A stretch of 64,000 nucleotides of DNA, taken from an uncultured Bilophila sp. GTDB lineage: Bacteria > Desulfobacterota > Desulfovibrionia > Desulfovibrionales > Desulfovibrionaceae. Positions 17,477 through 25,836 of this stretch are shown here, one piece after another. Both the position numbers and the translations under genes were made by a program. Each line of letters starts with the position of its first letter. Position 1 is the stretch's first letter. Under the pieces are notes generated by a model, which saw only the letters and a program-made list of their open reading frames with translations, was not told where the DNA came from and did no database searches. The stretch is taken from positions 25,056 to 89,055 of the forward strand of contig CABKMN010000007.1 of assembly GCA_902373525.1 (NCBI GenBank), written 5' to 3'.

Positions 17477-17944
17477 ATGCCATCTGTATTTGATCCTTCA
17501 GGAACCCTCACGCTTCCCCATAACTTTGTGCAGCAGGCTGAAGGAGCCGATCCGAAGATATACGCCGATGATGTAGATGAACAATTCAACACCGTTAAAG
17601 CTGGTATCGAAGAAACGAGAAACGGTGCTGCGGAAAAAGTTCAAAATCTCGGCTCGGTATCGGACACACTCACAATAGACGTTAGTGCCGGGCCCGTAAT
17701 CATTGCAACGATAAGCGGTGCCACGACATTCATTTTCACCGGGGCAATCAATGGGAGAGCGAATACGATCCTGTTCAAGCTGACGAATGGCGGAAGTGCG
17801 GTTGTGACGTGGCCTTTGGGCGTACGTTGGCCCGGCGGCACTGCCCCGGCGCTCACTAAATTCGGCGTTGACCTCGTCATCCTCACGACAAGCGACGGCG
17901 GGTCGACGTGGATGGGCACGGCAAACATAGGATATGCGGAGTAA
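17477..17944 (+). CDS. Phage tail-fibre-associated protein
   Basis: 155 residues from ATG 17477, with AAGGAG eight bases upstream. After a short N-terminal segment (FDPSGTLTLPHNFVQQAEG) the rest is beta-rich and Gly/Thr-rich (GPVIIATISGATTFIFTGA), with a repeated strand pattern typical of phage fibre or collar proteins. The next gene starts two bases later. The exact structural role is not clear. Confidence 0.6.
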   Translation: MPSVFDPSGTLTLPHNFVQQAEGADPKIYADDVDEQFNTVKAGIEETRNGAAEKVQNLGSVSDTLTIDVSAGPVIIATISGATTFIFTGAINGRANTILFKLTNGGSAVVTWPLGVRWPGGTAPALTKFGVDLVILTTSDGGSTWMGTANIGYAE

Positions 17945-17946
17945 GC

Positions 17947-18690
17947 ATGATTCGGAATATGATGTTGGGGATGGGGATAAATACTAGACATGGGGAAATC
18001 CTCTACGACAATAGCGGATTTCCTACTGCCATGATCACTGGCTCCTACGCCAGCAATGGGGCGGAACCATGGACCATCCGGGGGCGTAGGGTGTGGATTG
18101 CAGTAGCCCTTGCGTCAAAGCGTGCGTATAACAAGAAATGGTGTTCTGACTCGTCATCAAGTTGCAGTACTGATATTTCCTCCATTGAAAATCCGGTGAT
18201 AACATTTAAGTTGGCTACTTCAAATACGAGCCCTGACAGCTCCGGGGGTTTTGTTTCAGTGCTGTCCACGGAAGAGCATATGGATCAGTCCTTCACATAC
18301 AATAAGGCCGTAAAAGACTCCAAGGAGCTTACCGACGCCATTCTCGCCTATAATAGAGGAATGCAAGCGGCGCAGTTTTGCCGTACGATTACGCTTGCTG
18401 AATTTGGCAAGATGGACTTGCCATCTATCGACGTACTTATGCATATATATCAAGCCCGAACGAGGATCGATGCTCTTGATCCTACTGCCTCAGCAAATAC
18501 TGAAATGAAACTTTCTAATTGGGGGTTCAAACAAATGGTAAGTAACTGGGGAGAAAACCGCGTGTATTCAGCGAATCAGAGTAGTCCGATGTGTGTAATC
18601 CCTATTTATTTTAGTGGGAAAATTGATACCAGTACTGGTAAATATGGTCCGTTCGGCGTCATTCCAGTCAAAGAAATCGATGCGAGATAA
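17947..18690 (+). CDS. Phage tail/fibre-region protein
   Basis: 247 residues from ATG 17947, immediately after the previous gene. The segment HMDQSFTYNKAVKDSKELTD and the late block WGFKQMVSNWGENRVYSANQ resemble adhesin- or tail-tip-like domains, but I cannot name a family. It lies in the usual order fibre, adhesin, fibre-assembly protein. Intact. Confidence 0.55.
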   Translation: MIRNMMLGMGINTRHGEILYDNSGFPTAMITGSYASNGAEPWTIRGRRVWIAVALASKRAYNKKWCSDSSSSCSTDISSIENPVITFKLATSNTSPDSSGGFVSVLSTEEHMDQSFTYNKAVKDSKELTDAILAYNRGMQAAQFCRTITLAEFGKMDLPSIDVLMHIYQARTRIDALDPTASANTEMKLSNWGFKQMVSNWGENRVYSANQSSPMCVIPIYFSGKIDTSTGKYGPFGVIPVKEIDAR

Positions 18691-18692
18691 TT

Positions 18693-18838
18693 ATGCCAAC
18701 ATATGAATATAATAATCACGCTTATTCGCTATATGACCTGCGCCGCCAATTTCCCCATAGATCTTTCCCGGCTGCTCCGACTCTGGACGACATCACACCA
18801 CTTGGTGTGACCACCGTGCCTGATCCAGAGCCGGTTCG
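18693..18838 (+). pseudogene. 5' part of a phage tail-fibre assembly-type gene, cut by an IS200-type end
   Basis: The frame begins MPTYEYNNHAYSLYDLRRQF and has TPLGVTTVPDPEPV before the sequence turns into the inverted IS200-type element near 18838. The open frame continues to 18953 through the IS in antisense, giving a chimeric C-terminus. Placed last in a tail-fibre group, it fits a fibre assembly or chaperone gene. Confidence 0.5.
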
Positions 18839-19079
18839 CCAGTTCTCGAAACAAATTCACCAGTTTTTGCCGAAGATTACCATACAAAATCTTTTTTCTG
18901 TATTTAGGAATCCAACCAACGTGATACTTGCACTCCCAGACTGTATGATTTAACCTTTACAATTGCTTCATAAAAAGCCTCCTTGTTCTGCTTTGGGCGG
19001 TTCGGACAAGGAGGTTTACTGTTTTAGGGAATTGTCAAACTCCAGGAGCCCCCGGCTAAGCCGAGGGAGCACGTCAAGG
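18838..19079 (-). mobile_element. Second IS200/IS605-type left end, inverted
   Basis: On the minus strand this matches 13602-13850 closely: the subterminal hairpin, the CCTCCTTG/CAAGGAGG hairpin over the ribosome site, then ATGAAGCAATTG-TAA and SLNHTV-type codons as far as RELANR. It stops there. Only about 240 bases remain. Both copies carry the stop at codon 5. Confidence 0.7.
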
Positions 19080-19479
19080 ATTCGTCTGAGCTTTCTGTTG
19101 TCGCGTCAAAGTAGGATCATTTTCCGTCCGCCAAATGTCATAGGCGGACATGGCAAACTCAGCTCCAGGGACCCCCTTCCGCCCTACGGAAACGCCGCAC
19201 CGAACGCTCCGAGATTCCTTGGCATGGTTCATCATCCGCCCCCGACAGGCCCTATCCCGCAGGGAACAGCGTTCCCCACCGTTCCGTCCTCCATCCGTCC
19301 CTCGGAAGGGAATACTCCGGCCAGCCATTTTAATTGCTTGTATTTTCAAAAAATTCTCATGAGCTTGCAAGCAGCCCCAAGAAGCGTATAGAAAGCGCGT
19401 TCCGCTTCCAACCGGAAAGCGCTTGTTTCGGCCACCGCTTTCCGCAGGAACCCATTTGAACAACTCCAAGGAGCACAAC
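19080..19479. other. Stretch without a recognised gene
   Basis: 400 bases between the IS200-type end and the secreted-protein gene. A minus-strand frame ends SAYDIWRTENDPTLTRQQKA and could be the end of a phage gene, but there is no ribosome site or family match. I see no RNA gene or clear repeat here. Confidence 0.3.
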
Positions 19480-20055
19480 ATGAAACACCTGACGTGCCTC
19501 TGTACAGGGACGTTGCTGGCATGCCTCATCTGGGGCCCCGCCCACGCGTCCACGCCCATGCCCCCCTTCTCTCAGAAAGCCGACCTGTCCGTCTCGACAG
19601 CCCTTGCCCAACCGGAAAACCGTCTTGTCGCCGAGCGTGATGAGGACGTCCGGAAATCTTCGGAGTATTATGAGTTGCAGCGTCGAGAAAAGATGCACCG
19701 GGCCAACGATCGCTACCAGCAGGAAAAGATGCGCCGGGATCAGGAACGCATGATCCGTGAACAACGGCGTATGGAACGCGAACAGGCCCGCCGGGACGGG
19801 CAGCACTGGGATAACCGGTACCATGAGAAAAAACGGCACGACAAGGACCGTTACGAACACCGCGACAAGAAGCACGATAGAGACCGCTGGGAAAAAGAAC
19901 GGAAACGCCATGAACGCGAACGCTGGGAACGGGATCATAAACGCAGGGAACATCGGTATGACCGTCCTCCCCACCGCTATGATGACGGGAAGTACCGCCC
20001 CGAAGAGCTGCGCCGCCGCGGCTTCGACGACGGGATGTATCATCCGGGCCGTTAA
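19480..20055 (+). CDS. Secreted, extremely charged Arg/His/Asp/Lys-rich protein
   Basis: 191 residues. A signal peptide (LTCLCTGTLLACLIWGPAHA) is followed by a mature part dominated by Arg, Lys, Glu, Asp and His (REKMHRANDRYQQEKMRRDQ, then HDKDRYEHRDKKHDRDRWE), with approximate short repeats and some Tyr near the end. It is probably a disordered or long helical periplasmic protein; metal, polyanion or envelope binding is only speculation. ATG 19480 has AAGGAG upstream. A terminator follows. Confidence 0.75.
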   Translation: MKHLTCLCTGTLLACLIWGPAHASTPMPPFSQKADLSVSTALAQPENRLVAERDEDVRKSSEYYELQRREKMHRANDRYQQEKMRRDQERMIREQRRMEREQARRDGQHWDNRYHEKKRHDKDRYEHRDKKHDRDRWEKERKRHERERWERDHKRREHRYDRPPHRYDDGKYRPEELRRRGFDDGMYHPGR

Positions 20056-20064
20056 GCTCTGAAA

Positions 20065-20099
20065 CAAAAACGGGATCGCCCTGACGATCCCGTTTTTTG
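20065..20099 (+). terminator. Terminator between convergent genes
   Basis: AACGGGATCG and CGATCCCGTT form a hairpin followed by TTTTTTG; A-rich on the other side, so it may serve both directions. Confidence 0.85.
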
Positions 20100-20118
20100 T
20101 TTATCCCTTCATTTATTC

Positions 20119-21054
20119 TTATTGATCATTCCGAAAAACGAGCGCCACCGTCAATCCGACATTGTCGTCCACACTGTGCATCCCCATAAACCGGAAAAAC
20201 CGGGCGGAGCCGTAGCGTACGCCCCACAAGGTCCTGTCCCAAACAAGCTGACAGGACATGCCCAATTCGCCGCCGTCGAGATTACGCAATTCGACATCAC
20301 ATTCCAGAATGCGTTCCATTCCCAGCACGCCGAGCGCGCCGCGCAGGCGATGGGTGCGGCCCGTTACCGTCCCCTCCGGGAGCGGCCTGAGGGAAAGGAT
20401 GCGCAAATGGGCCTGCGGGTGTAGCGCGACGTCAAAAAAATCAACGGACTTAAGGTGTGCGAGCAGAACCGGCAACAGGACGTCCCCCTGCAAATCGAGG
20501 CAGTCGATCGAATGCATGTCGAACGTCAGGATACCCCGCCCTTCACCCTGCGGCCCGCCGTCAAATTCCAGTTCCCCGCCTTTCAAAGAAAGCGTTCCCC
20601 TATGGCTATGGGCGTTATTGCGTCCCGTCCACTGGACGGCGCTCTTCTCGGGCAGCAAGACATACCGAGGGAAACGGGGCAGCGGAACCTCTTCCGGAAG
20701 CGGCCTGTCCGCCCTCTCGCCCTCAAGAGGCAACCCGGCCTTTCTCCAGGCATCCAGCCCGCCGGGGAATACGCGAACATCCGCATATCCCTCGCGCCGT
20801 AGCTTTTCCGAAGCGACTTCGCTGTCCAGAGAATCCCCCGCTCCATACACGAGAAGAGGGGTTGTCTTGTCCGGCGCCGCATTCGCCATCTTTTCCTGAA
20901 ACGCCGTCTCGAACACACAAATTCCCACAGAGCCCGGAACATGCTGGAGCGCATGAAATTCCGAAGGCAACACCCCGACGATCAGGCCATCGGGATTTTC
21001 CTGAGAAAACCGCTTTACCTCATCAATGGAAACCGAACGTGTCTGTTGTTGCAT
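20119..21054 (-). CDS. Rhodanese-like domain fused to a YceI-like domain; rhodanese lacks its cysteine
   Basis: 311 residues from an ATG at 21054 (a GTG at 21066 is in frame; AGAAGGA sits between the two). Residues about 6-115 form a rhodanese fold (VSIDEVKRFSQENPDGLIVG, then GYADVRVFPGGLDAWRKAGL). At the active-site loop the sequence is LLVYGAGDSLDSE, with Gly71 where the catalytic Cys should be. Residues about 125-311 resemble the YceI lipocalin-like domain (QWTGRNNAHSHRGTLSLKGG, then RGILTFDMHSIDCLDL). No signal peptide. Probably a binding rather than a sulfurtransferase protein. Confidence 0.75.
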   Translation of the reverse strand: MQQQTRSVSIDEVKRFSQENPDGLIVGVLPSEFHALQHVPGSVGICVFETAFQEKMANAAPDKTTPLLVYGAGDSLDSEVASEKLRREGYADVRVFPGGLDAWRKAGLPLEGERADRPLPEEVPLPRFPRYVLLPEKSAVQWTGRNNAHSHRGTLSLKGGELEFDGGPQGEGRGILTFDMHSIDCLDLQGDVLLPVLLAHLKSVDFFDVALHPQAHLRILSLRPLPEGTVTGRTHRLRGALGVLGMERILECDVELRNLDGGELGMSCQLVWDRTLWGVRYGSARFFRFMGMHSVDDNVGLTVALVFRNDQ

Positions 21055-21302
21055 GTTCCTTCTCACTTGTTGCTGTTTTTTCGAACATACGGCGCGTACA
21101 GCAGCCTCTCAATGATTACGTTTCTCATATAGCAATCCAACAATTCCTCCCGGAGGCCTCCTCTTGGCGAGGTACCCTCCACAACTGCTCCGCCAGCAGA
21201 AGGGAAGATATTGTTCCTCTCATAAAAAAACTGTTTTTTAGGCCTGTTAGTTTTATTGAAAAAAGAAAAGAGGAAAAAAGATATCTTTTCTGAAAACAAT
21301 GC

Positions 21303-21331
21303 TTGACACAAAGGGGGTTCAGCGGTAAACC
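21303..21331 (+). promoter_or_regulatory. Promoter of the tRNA-Gly pair
   Basis: TTGACA at 21303-21308, then 17 bases, then TAAACC at 21326-21331. The -35 is perfect and the -10 weak. The first tRNA starts 14 bases later. Confidence 0.5.
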
Positions 21332-21344
21332 TTCTCTTCGTTGA

Positions 21345-21419
<75 letters not shown>

Positions 21420-21437
21420 TTTTTTCTTCACCGCACT

Positions 21438-21512
21438 GCGGGAGTAACTCAGCGGTAGAGTGTCAGCTTCCCAAGCTGAAGGTCGCGGGTTCAAATCCCG
21501 TTTCCCGCTCCA
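21438..21512 (+). tRNA. tRNA-Gly (CCC)
   Basis: 75 bases with the same acceptor and T-arm as the preceding tRNA but anticodon loop TTCCCAA, and encoded CCA. The pair is co-transcribed. Confidence 0.95.
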
Positions 21513-21520
21513 GAGATTTT

Positions 21521-21558
21521 AAGGCATCACATGCATAATTCATGTGATGCCTTTTTTT
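21521..21558 (+). terminator. Terminator of the tRNA-Gly pair
   Basis: AAGGCATCACATG pairs with CATGTGATGCCTT, followed by TTTTTTT. Confidence 0.85.
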
Positions 21559-21559
21559 A

Positions 21560-21591
21560 TTGTGACCAAATTGTGACCGCAATGGTCACAA
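21560..21591. repeat. TTGTGACC repeats just past the tRNA-Gly terminator
   Basis: TTGTGACC occurs at 21560-21567 and 21571-21578, and its complement GGTCACAA at 21584-21591. It lies at the boundary between core genome and phage remnants and may be left from an integration site. Confidence 0.4.
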
Positions 21592-21743
21592 TATGGATAA
21601 AAAATGGATAAAGGCTTGCCCCATGTGGCGGCTGTTGCGTACATACTCGGCATGGCACATGTGAGCTGTCACGCAGTTTGAGAATGAGCGTCACGCAGGT
21701 TGAGAACGGGCCAAGGCAAAAAAATGCCTTGGCCCGTTCTTTG

Positions 21744-22458
21744 CTAATCGATATTCAAGAGACGATCCGCGCTCAATTGTGCATACCCCGGCGACAGCTC
21801 CACGCCGATACATTTCCGGCCCGTCAGCATTGCCGCGTGGGCCGTGGTGCCACCGCCAAGAAATGGGTCAAGAACCGTTCCGCCGGGTTTGACGATCTCC
21901 ATCAAATCCTGCATCAGTGCCAGCGGTTTGCCCGTGATATGCACCTTGGTAGCCGTGTTGACCGGGCAGTGGATGACGCCGGGGAAACATCGGCGGGTGT
22001 AATGTGTGGGCTTCCCCTTGCTGGCGTATACAATGAATTCCGAATCCCGCCGGAATTCTCCAACCATCGGTCGGGCACTCGGCTTGTGCCAGACCACGAT
22101 GCCGCGCCACATCCACCCCGCCGCTTGTATGGCGTCCGTCATTGTAGGTAATTGCCGCCAGTCTGTAAAAACCAGCAAGGGCGCACCGTCCCGCGCTACC
22201 CGCCAGCATTCTGAAAGCCACATTGTCGCCCAAGTGGTCCCGTGCATCCCCCAACATGGGCGGGTATGTCTTTTTTGTGCCGCTGCTTTGGTATTTACTG
22301 GCGGGGTCCGCCTGTCTGCTGGCAAGCGTCATGCCTCCTGTGGAATACGGCGGGTCCGTAATGACCACATCCACGCTGTCCATTGGCAACCGCCGAAGTA
22401 TAGAAAGAGCTTCTCCCTGATAAATCGCCATACCTTCATCAATTTTCAAACAGTCCAT
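21744..22458 (-). pseudogene. Phage DNA methyltransferase (DPPY class), frameshifted
   Basis: From ATG 22458 the frame has YQGEALSILRRLPMDSVDVV followed by TDPPYSTGG, the catalytic DPPY motif. Near 22240 the homologous frame shifts by one base and continues as WLSECWRVARDGAPLLVFTD and then GGTVLDPFLGGGTTAHAAML, the AdoMet-binding FxGxG motif. Both halves are well preserved, so the frameshift is recent or an assembly error. Such enzymes protect phage DNA. Confidence 0.8.
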
Positions 22459-22827
22459 TATAGGTGTCCAAGGTTGCGCCCCGGATGCTCCCGTGATAGC
22501 TGTCTCACACCCCTAGCGGGTAGGCCCCACCCAAAAACCTCAAGTAAGCCTCGAACAACCCCTTTGTTCAGGTTAATCACAGTCAAAAAGACTCAATTGC
22601 GGCATGAGGCCCCTCGCCAGTTTGTCCAAAATCCCTCACGGGCGGACGTTGATTTCACTACGCTGGGCAGGTAGAGTCGGCCCGTCAGAGCTTTAAACTT
22701 TAAACTGCCCGCAAATCTGATTTGCACACTTTTAGTGTGTTGCATCAACCTAATATTTGGTTTTCAGGTTTGTTTTTTGGGCGTAAAAATATTGCCAAAC
22801 AAAATAAGTGTATTGTGCGTTTATACT

Positions 22828-22871
22828 GGTTGCATGTTTGGTTGCAGGTTACACCCATGAAAGATGCAACC
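22828..22871. promoter_or_regulatory. Possible operator repeats at the repressor start
   Basis: GGTTGCA at 22828-22834 and again at 22840-22846, with TGCAACC in the opposite sense at 22865-22871. TATACT lies at 22822-22827. The arrangement suits self-repression but is unproven. Confidence 0.4.
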
Positions 22872-23366
22872 GATGAAAGCGTACTGGGACGACTGATTGC
22901 CGGGGCGGGAGTCAAAAACGAACTTGGACTTGCTGCATTTCTAGGCATATCAGGACAATCCATCTATAATGCGAAGAAAAAAGGGAAAATTCCCCCCTTA
23001 TGGGGAGTTGAAGTAGCTAAAACTTTTGGTGCTTCTTTAGATTGGATTTTTTTGGGTCGTGGACCTATGCGTCTCGGCGAAGAACAGGCTATACGCATGC
23101 CACAGCCAGAACAGACGCAACCAAGCAAAACAGCTAGCACAACGCCATGTGCCCGCTGTGAAAAGCTGGAAGCCAAACTGGAGAAGGTGGAAGGCCAGCG
23201 CGACGAGCTGGCAGAAGAAAACCGAAAGCTCTTGAAGGAAAACGGGATGTTGCGTGAAGAAAACGCAACGCTCAGGGAGCGCCAGCGCAAAGAGCACGCT
23301 TCCCTCTTTGACGAGCGGAGACGCATCCCGCCCAGTGATATTATGCAGCACGGCATCCCCGAATAA
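22857..23366 (+). CDS. Phage CI-type HTH repressor with coiled-coil tail
   Basis: 169 residues from ATG 22857. The N-terminal part (RLIAGAGVKNELGLAAFLGI, then SGQSIYNAKKKGKIPP and WGVEVAKTFGASLDWIFLG) is the CI-repressor helix-turn-helix fold. A CARCEK pair is followed by a long coiled coil (KVEGQRDELAEENRKLLKEN) in place of a peptidase domain, so it is not a LexA-type self-cleaving repressor. GGTTGCA repeats lie across its start. Intact, with its own terminator. Confidence 0.75.
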   Translation: MKDATDESVLGRLIAGAGVKNELGLAAFLGISGQSIYNAKKKGKIPPLWGVEVAKTFGASLDWIFLGRGPMRLGEEQAIRMPQPEQTQPSKTASTTPCARCEKLEAKLEKVEGQRDELAEENRKLLKENGMLREENATLRERQRKEHASLFDERRRIPPSDIMQHGIPE

Positions 23367-23370
23367 ATAA

Positions 23371-23415
23371 AAAAACGCCCCCTCTTTTGTGTGAATATTA
23401 CACAGAGGGGGCGTT
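23371..23415 (+). terminator. Terminator after the repressor
   Basis: AACGCCCCCTCT pairs with AGAGGGGGCGTT around a loop containing TGAATATTA. A-rich upstream and TTT after it. Confidence 0.8.
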
Positions 23416-23419
23416 TCGC

Positions 23420-23706
23420 CGTTCTCAAACCGTGTGACAAAAAGCCCCGAAACAGGGCCTCCATTCTCAAACCTTTCTTTCTCGTGCTTCCGAGCCACCA
23501 AATCCCCACAAGCCGTTGACAGTCAAGCATCCGTCAACTATCCGTCGCCCCGGATCGGCTCTACTCCTCATTCTCAAACTGCCTGAGCCGTCTGACCCTG
23601 TCGCATCCATCATCTCGTATCAGGCTCCGCTTTGGCTCGGCACATGGGCCGCCAATCGGAACTGGCATACCTCACCTCAACTCTCTATCCAATAAAAGGA
23701 GCTGTC
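23420..23706. other. Stretch without a gene
   Basis: About 290 bases between the repressor terminator and the next phage gene. No ribosome site, RNA gene or notable repeat was found, apart from AAAAGGAG at its end, which belongs to the next gene. Confidence 0.3.
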
Positions 23707-24226
23707 ATGGCACCTGCAACATTGACTCAAACCGGACGCGCGGCGATCACACTGGCCATTTTTTCCCGTCCTCTGCATCTGGCGTGGGGCATCGGCAGCG
23801 CCGCGTGGGACGCCGAGGGCGCTACTCTGCCTTCGCTGGTTTCGGCAACCAAGCTGGTCGCGGAAGTCGGGCGGCGCACGCCCACCAGCATTGGCTTTGT
23901 CACCCCGGACGAGCCCGGAGACATCGTGATTCCCGTGTCCGTAGGCGCGGAGGGGGCGGTGCAGGAAGCCCGGTACCGGCTCGTGACCGACGGCCCTACG
24001 CCGTATCTGTACGTCCGCACGGCCTACAATTACAGCGAAGCCTCCAACGCAGTCATCCGCGAGATGTGGCTGTTTATGGATACCGAGTTCGTCGCGGGGC
24101 TTCCCGAAGTTTGTTCCTGCCGATCTCAAAAGTCCCGGTCTGCTGCTGGCGGCGCAGATCATCACGCCAGCCATCAACCGCAGTCCTTCCGTTCGTCAGA
24201 CCGTGGAATTTGTCCTGCCCATCTAG
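23707..24226 (+). pseudogene. Phage tail/baseplate-region gene, frameshifted
   Basis: From ATG 23707 (AAAAGGAG upstream) the frame reads ATLTQTGRAAITLAIFSRPL, then GFVTPDEPGDIVIPVSVGAE and NAVIREMWLFMDTEFVAGLP. At about 24110 the coding sense moves to another frame: KFVPADLKSPGLLLAAQIIT, ending VRQTVEFVLPI. A short deletion explains it. The gene directly precedes the DUF4815 gene, as expected in a Mu-like tail module. Confidence 0.6.
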
Positions 24227-24243
24227 CCTGAAAGGAGAACGAA

Positions 24244-25540
24244 ATGGCTACCATGCCGAAAGACTATTACAATCATTTCGATACGAACAAGCATTATCAG
24301 CAGATTTTGTACCGTGACGGCTACGTCCTTCAAGGGGCGGAGCTGAACGAACAGCAGTCGGCGTCCCTGCACCGTCTGCGCCGGGTTGCCGACGCCCTGT
24401 TCAAGGACGGGGATGTCATTCGGGATGCCCAGCTTGTCGTGGACAGCGCGACCGGCGAAGTCAAGGCACAGGCTGGACTGGTGTACATTGCCGGGCTGGT
24501 TCGGGATGTGCCGGCGGCGACGTTCTTGGTGGGCACCGAGGGCACGGTGGTCATCGGCGTCCGGCTGGCGGAAAAGGTGATTTCCGAGCTGGATGACGCC
24601 ACGTTGTACAACCCCGCCATCGGATCGCGCGGCGAGGGCGAACCCGGTGCGTGGCGCTTGCAGGTGACGGCCTCGTGGGGGCACGATGCGGACGGCGGCA
24701 CCGGAGAGTTTAATCCGGTGTACATCGTGGATGACGGCATTCTGCGCCCGAAAGAGGCCCCGCCGTCGTTGGATGTGTTCACGCAGAGCCTCGCAACATA
24801 TGACCGCGACAGCACCGCAGGTGGAACGTATATCGTTTCCGGACTGACCGTCCGGCAGGCCGCCGATATGGGCGGCCTGCAGGTCTACACGGTGAGCGAG
24901 GGCCGGGCGCGGGTCAATAGCTACGGTATCGACATCGCCACCTCGCGACGGCTGACGTATGCCGCCGTGCCCGACCTGCGGATGCTGGACACCGAAGTCT
25001 ATCTTGCCGACAGCACGGGCAATCAGCGCATCAGCGTGGCGCACCCGCCGAGTCATGCCGTGCAGTCCCTGCGGATCACCGTCCGCAAGACGGCGAACAT
25101 CGTGCATGGAGCGTACATCGGGGCCGCTGACGCGCTGCCGGATACCTCCGTGGTCAACATCGTTTCAGTGACGCAGGGTGACACCACCTACACGGTGTCC
25201 ACGGATTACCGCCGAGTCGGGGACACGGTGGACTGGTCGCCGTCCGGGGCAGAGCCAAGTCCCGGCAGCACCTACGTTGTCGTGTACGATTGCATCACGG
25301 CTGTTACGCCAGTTGACCTCGATGCGGACGGCTTTACCGTGCGCGGGGCCGTACCGGAATCGCAGGTCATCGTGACCTACCAACAGGCATTGCCGCGACT
25401 TGATCGTCTGTGCATGACTTCGGAAGGCACGTTTGTCTGGGTGTAGGGGGTGGCTTCCGAGTCCAACGCCATTGCACTGGACATCCCGGAATCCATGCTC
25501 GTGCTGGCGACCGTTTCGCAGACGTGGCGGGAGACGCGCT
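24244..25540 (+). pseudogene. DUF4815-containing phage tail protein, cut short
   Basis: 400 residues are readable from ATG 24244: PKDYYNHFDTNKHYQQILYR and GYVLQGAELNEQQSASLHRL are typical DUF4815 starts. A TAG at 25444-25446 interrupts TFVWV-GVASESNAIAL, where a Gln codon (CAG) would restore the frame. The frame then continues to about WRETRS near 25540, where it runs into an opposing phage gene. If translated, the 400-residue product lacks its C-terminal part. Confidence 0.65.
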
Positions 25541-25544
25541 CGGT

Positions 25545-25706
25545 TTTGCGTTCGGCGGGTTTGGTGACTTCGGACAATACATCGAGCCAGCCGCCCAGAT
25601 CGCCCAACGTGATCCCGACGTTCTGGCGCGTCGCCAGCTGTGTACTCATGTCTTCGGCCCGGAACGGCTGAAAGGTTCCGTCTGGTAAGGAGAGTCCGTT
25701 TGCCAT
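25545..25706 (-). pseudogene. 5' fragment of a phage gene
   Basis: The minus-strand frame begins MANGLSLPDGTFQPFRAEDM with GGGAGG before the ATG, and continues to LGDLGGWLDVLSEVTKPA before meeting the DUF4815 remnant head-on. The start is convincing and the rest is missing. Family unknown. The head-on junction shows a rearrangement rather than simple decay. Confidence 0.45.
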
Positions 25707-25708
25707 AC

Positions 25709-25757
25709 AAAAAAGCCTCCCGTTTCTCGTTATTATGACGAAAAAGGGGAGGCTTTG
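25709..25757. terminator. Hairpin at the phage/AT-rich boundary
   Basis: AAAAGCCTCCC pairs with GGGAGGCTTT around a loop; A- and T-rich flanks allow termination in either direction. Confidence 0.6.
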
Positions 25758-25836
25758 CCTGGAAAGGGCGCGTTGAGTGCGGAGGAAATCCTTTTAATTA
25801 TAGCGTTGGAGTAGAGATGCTTCTCGTTTAAAAAAA

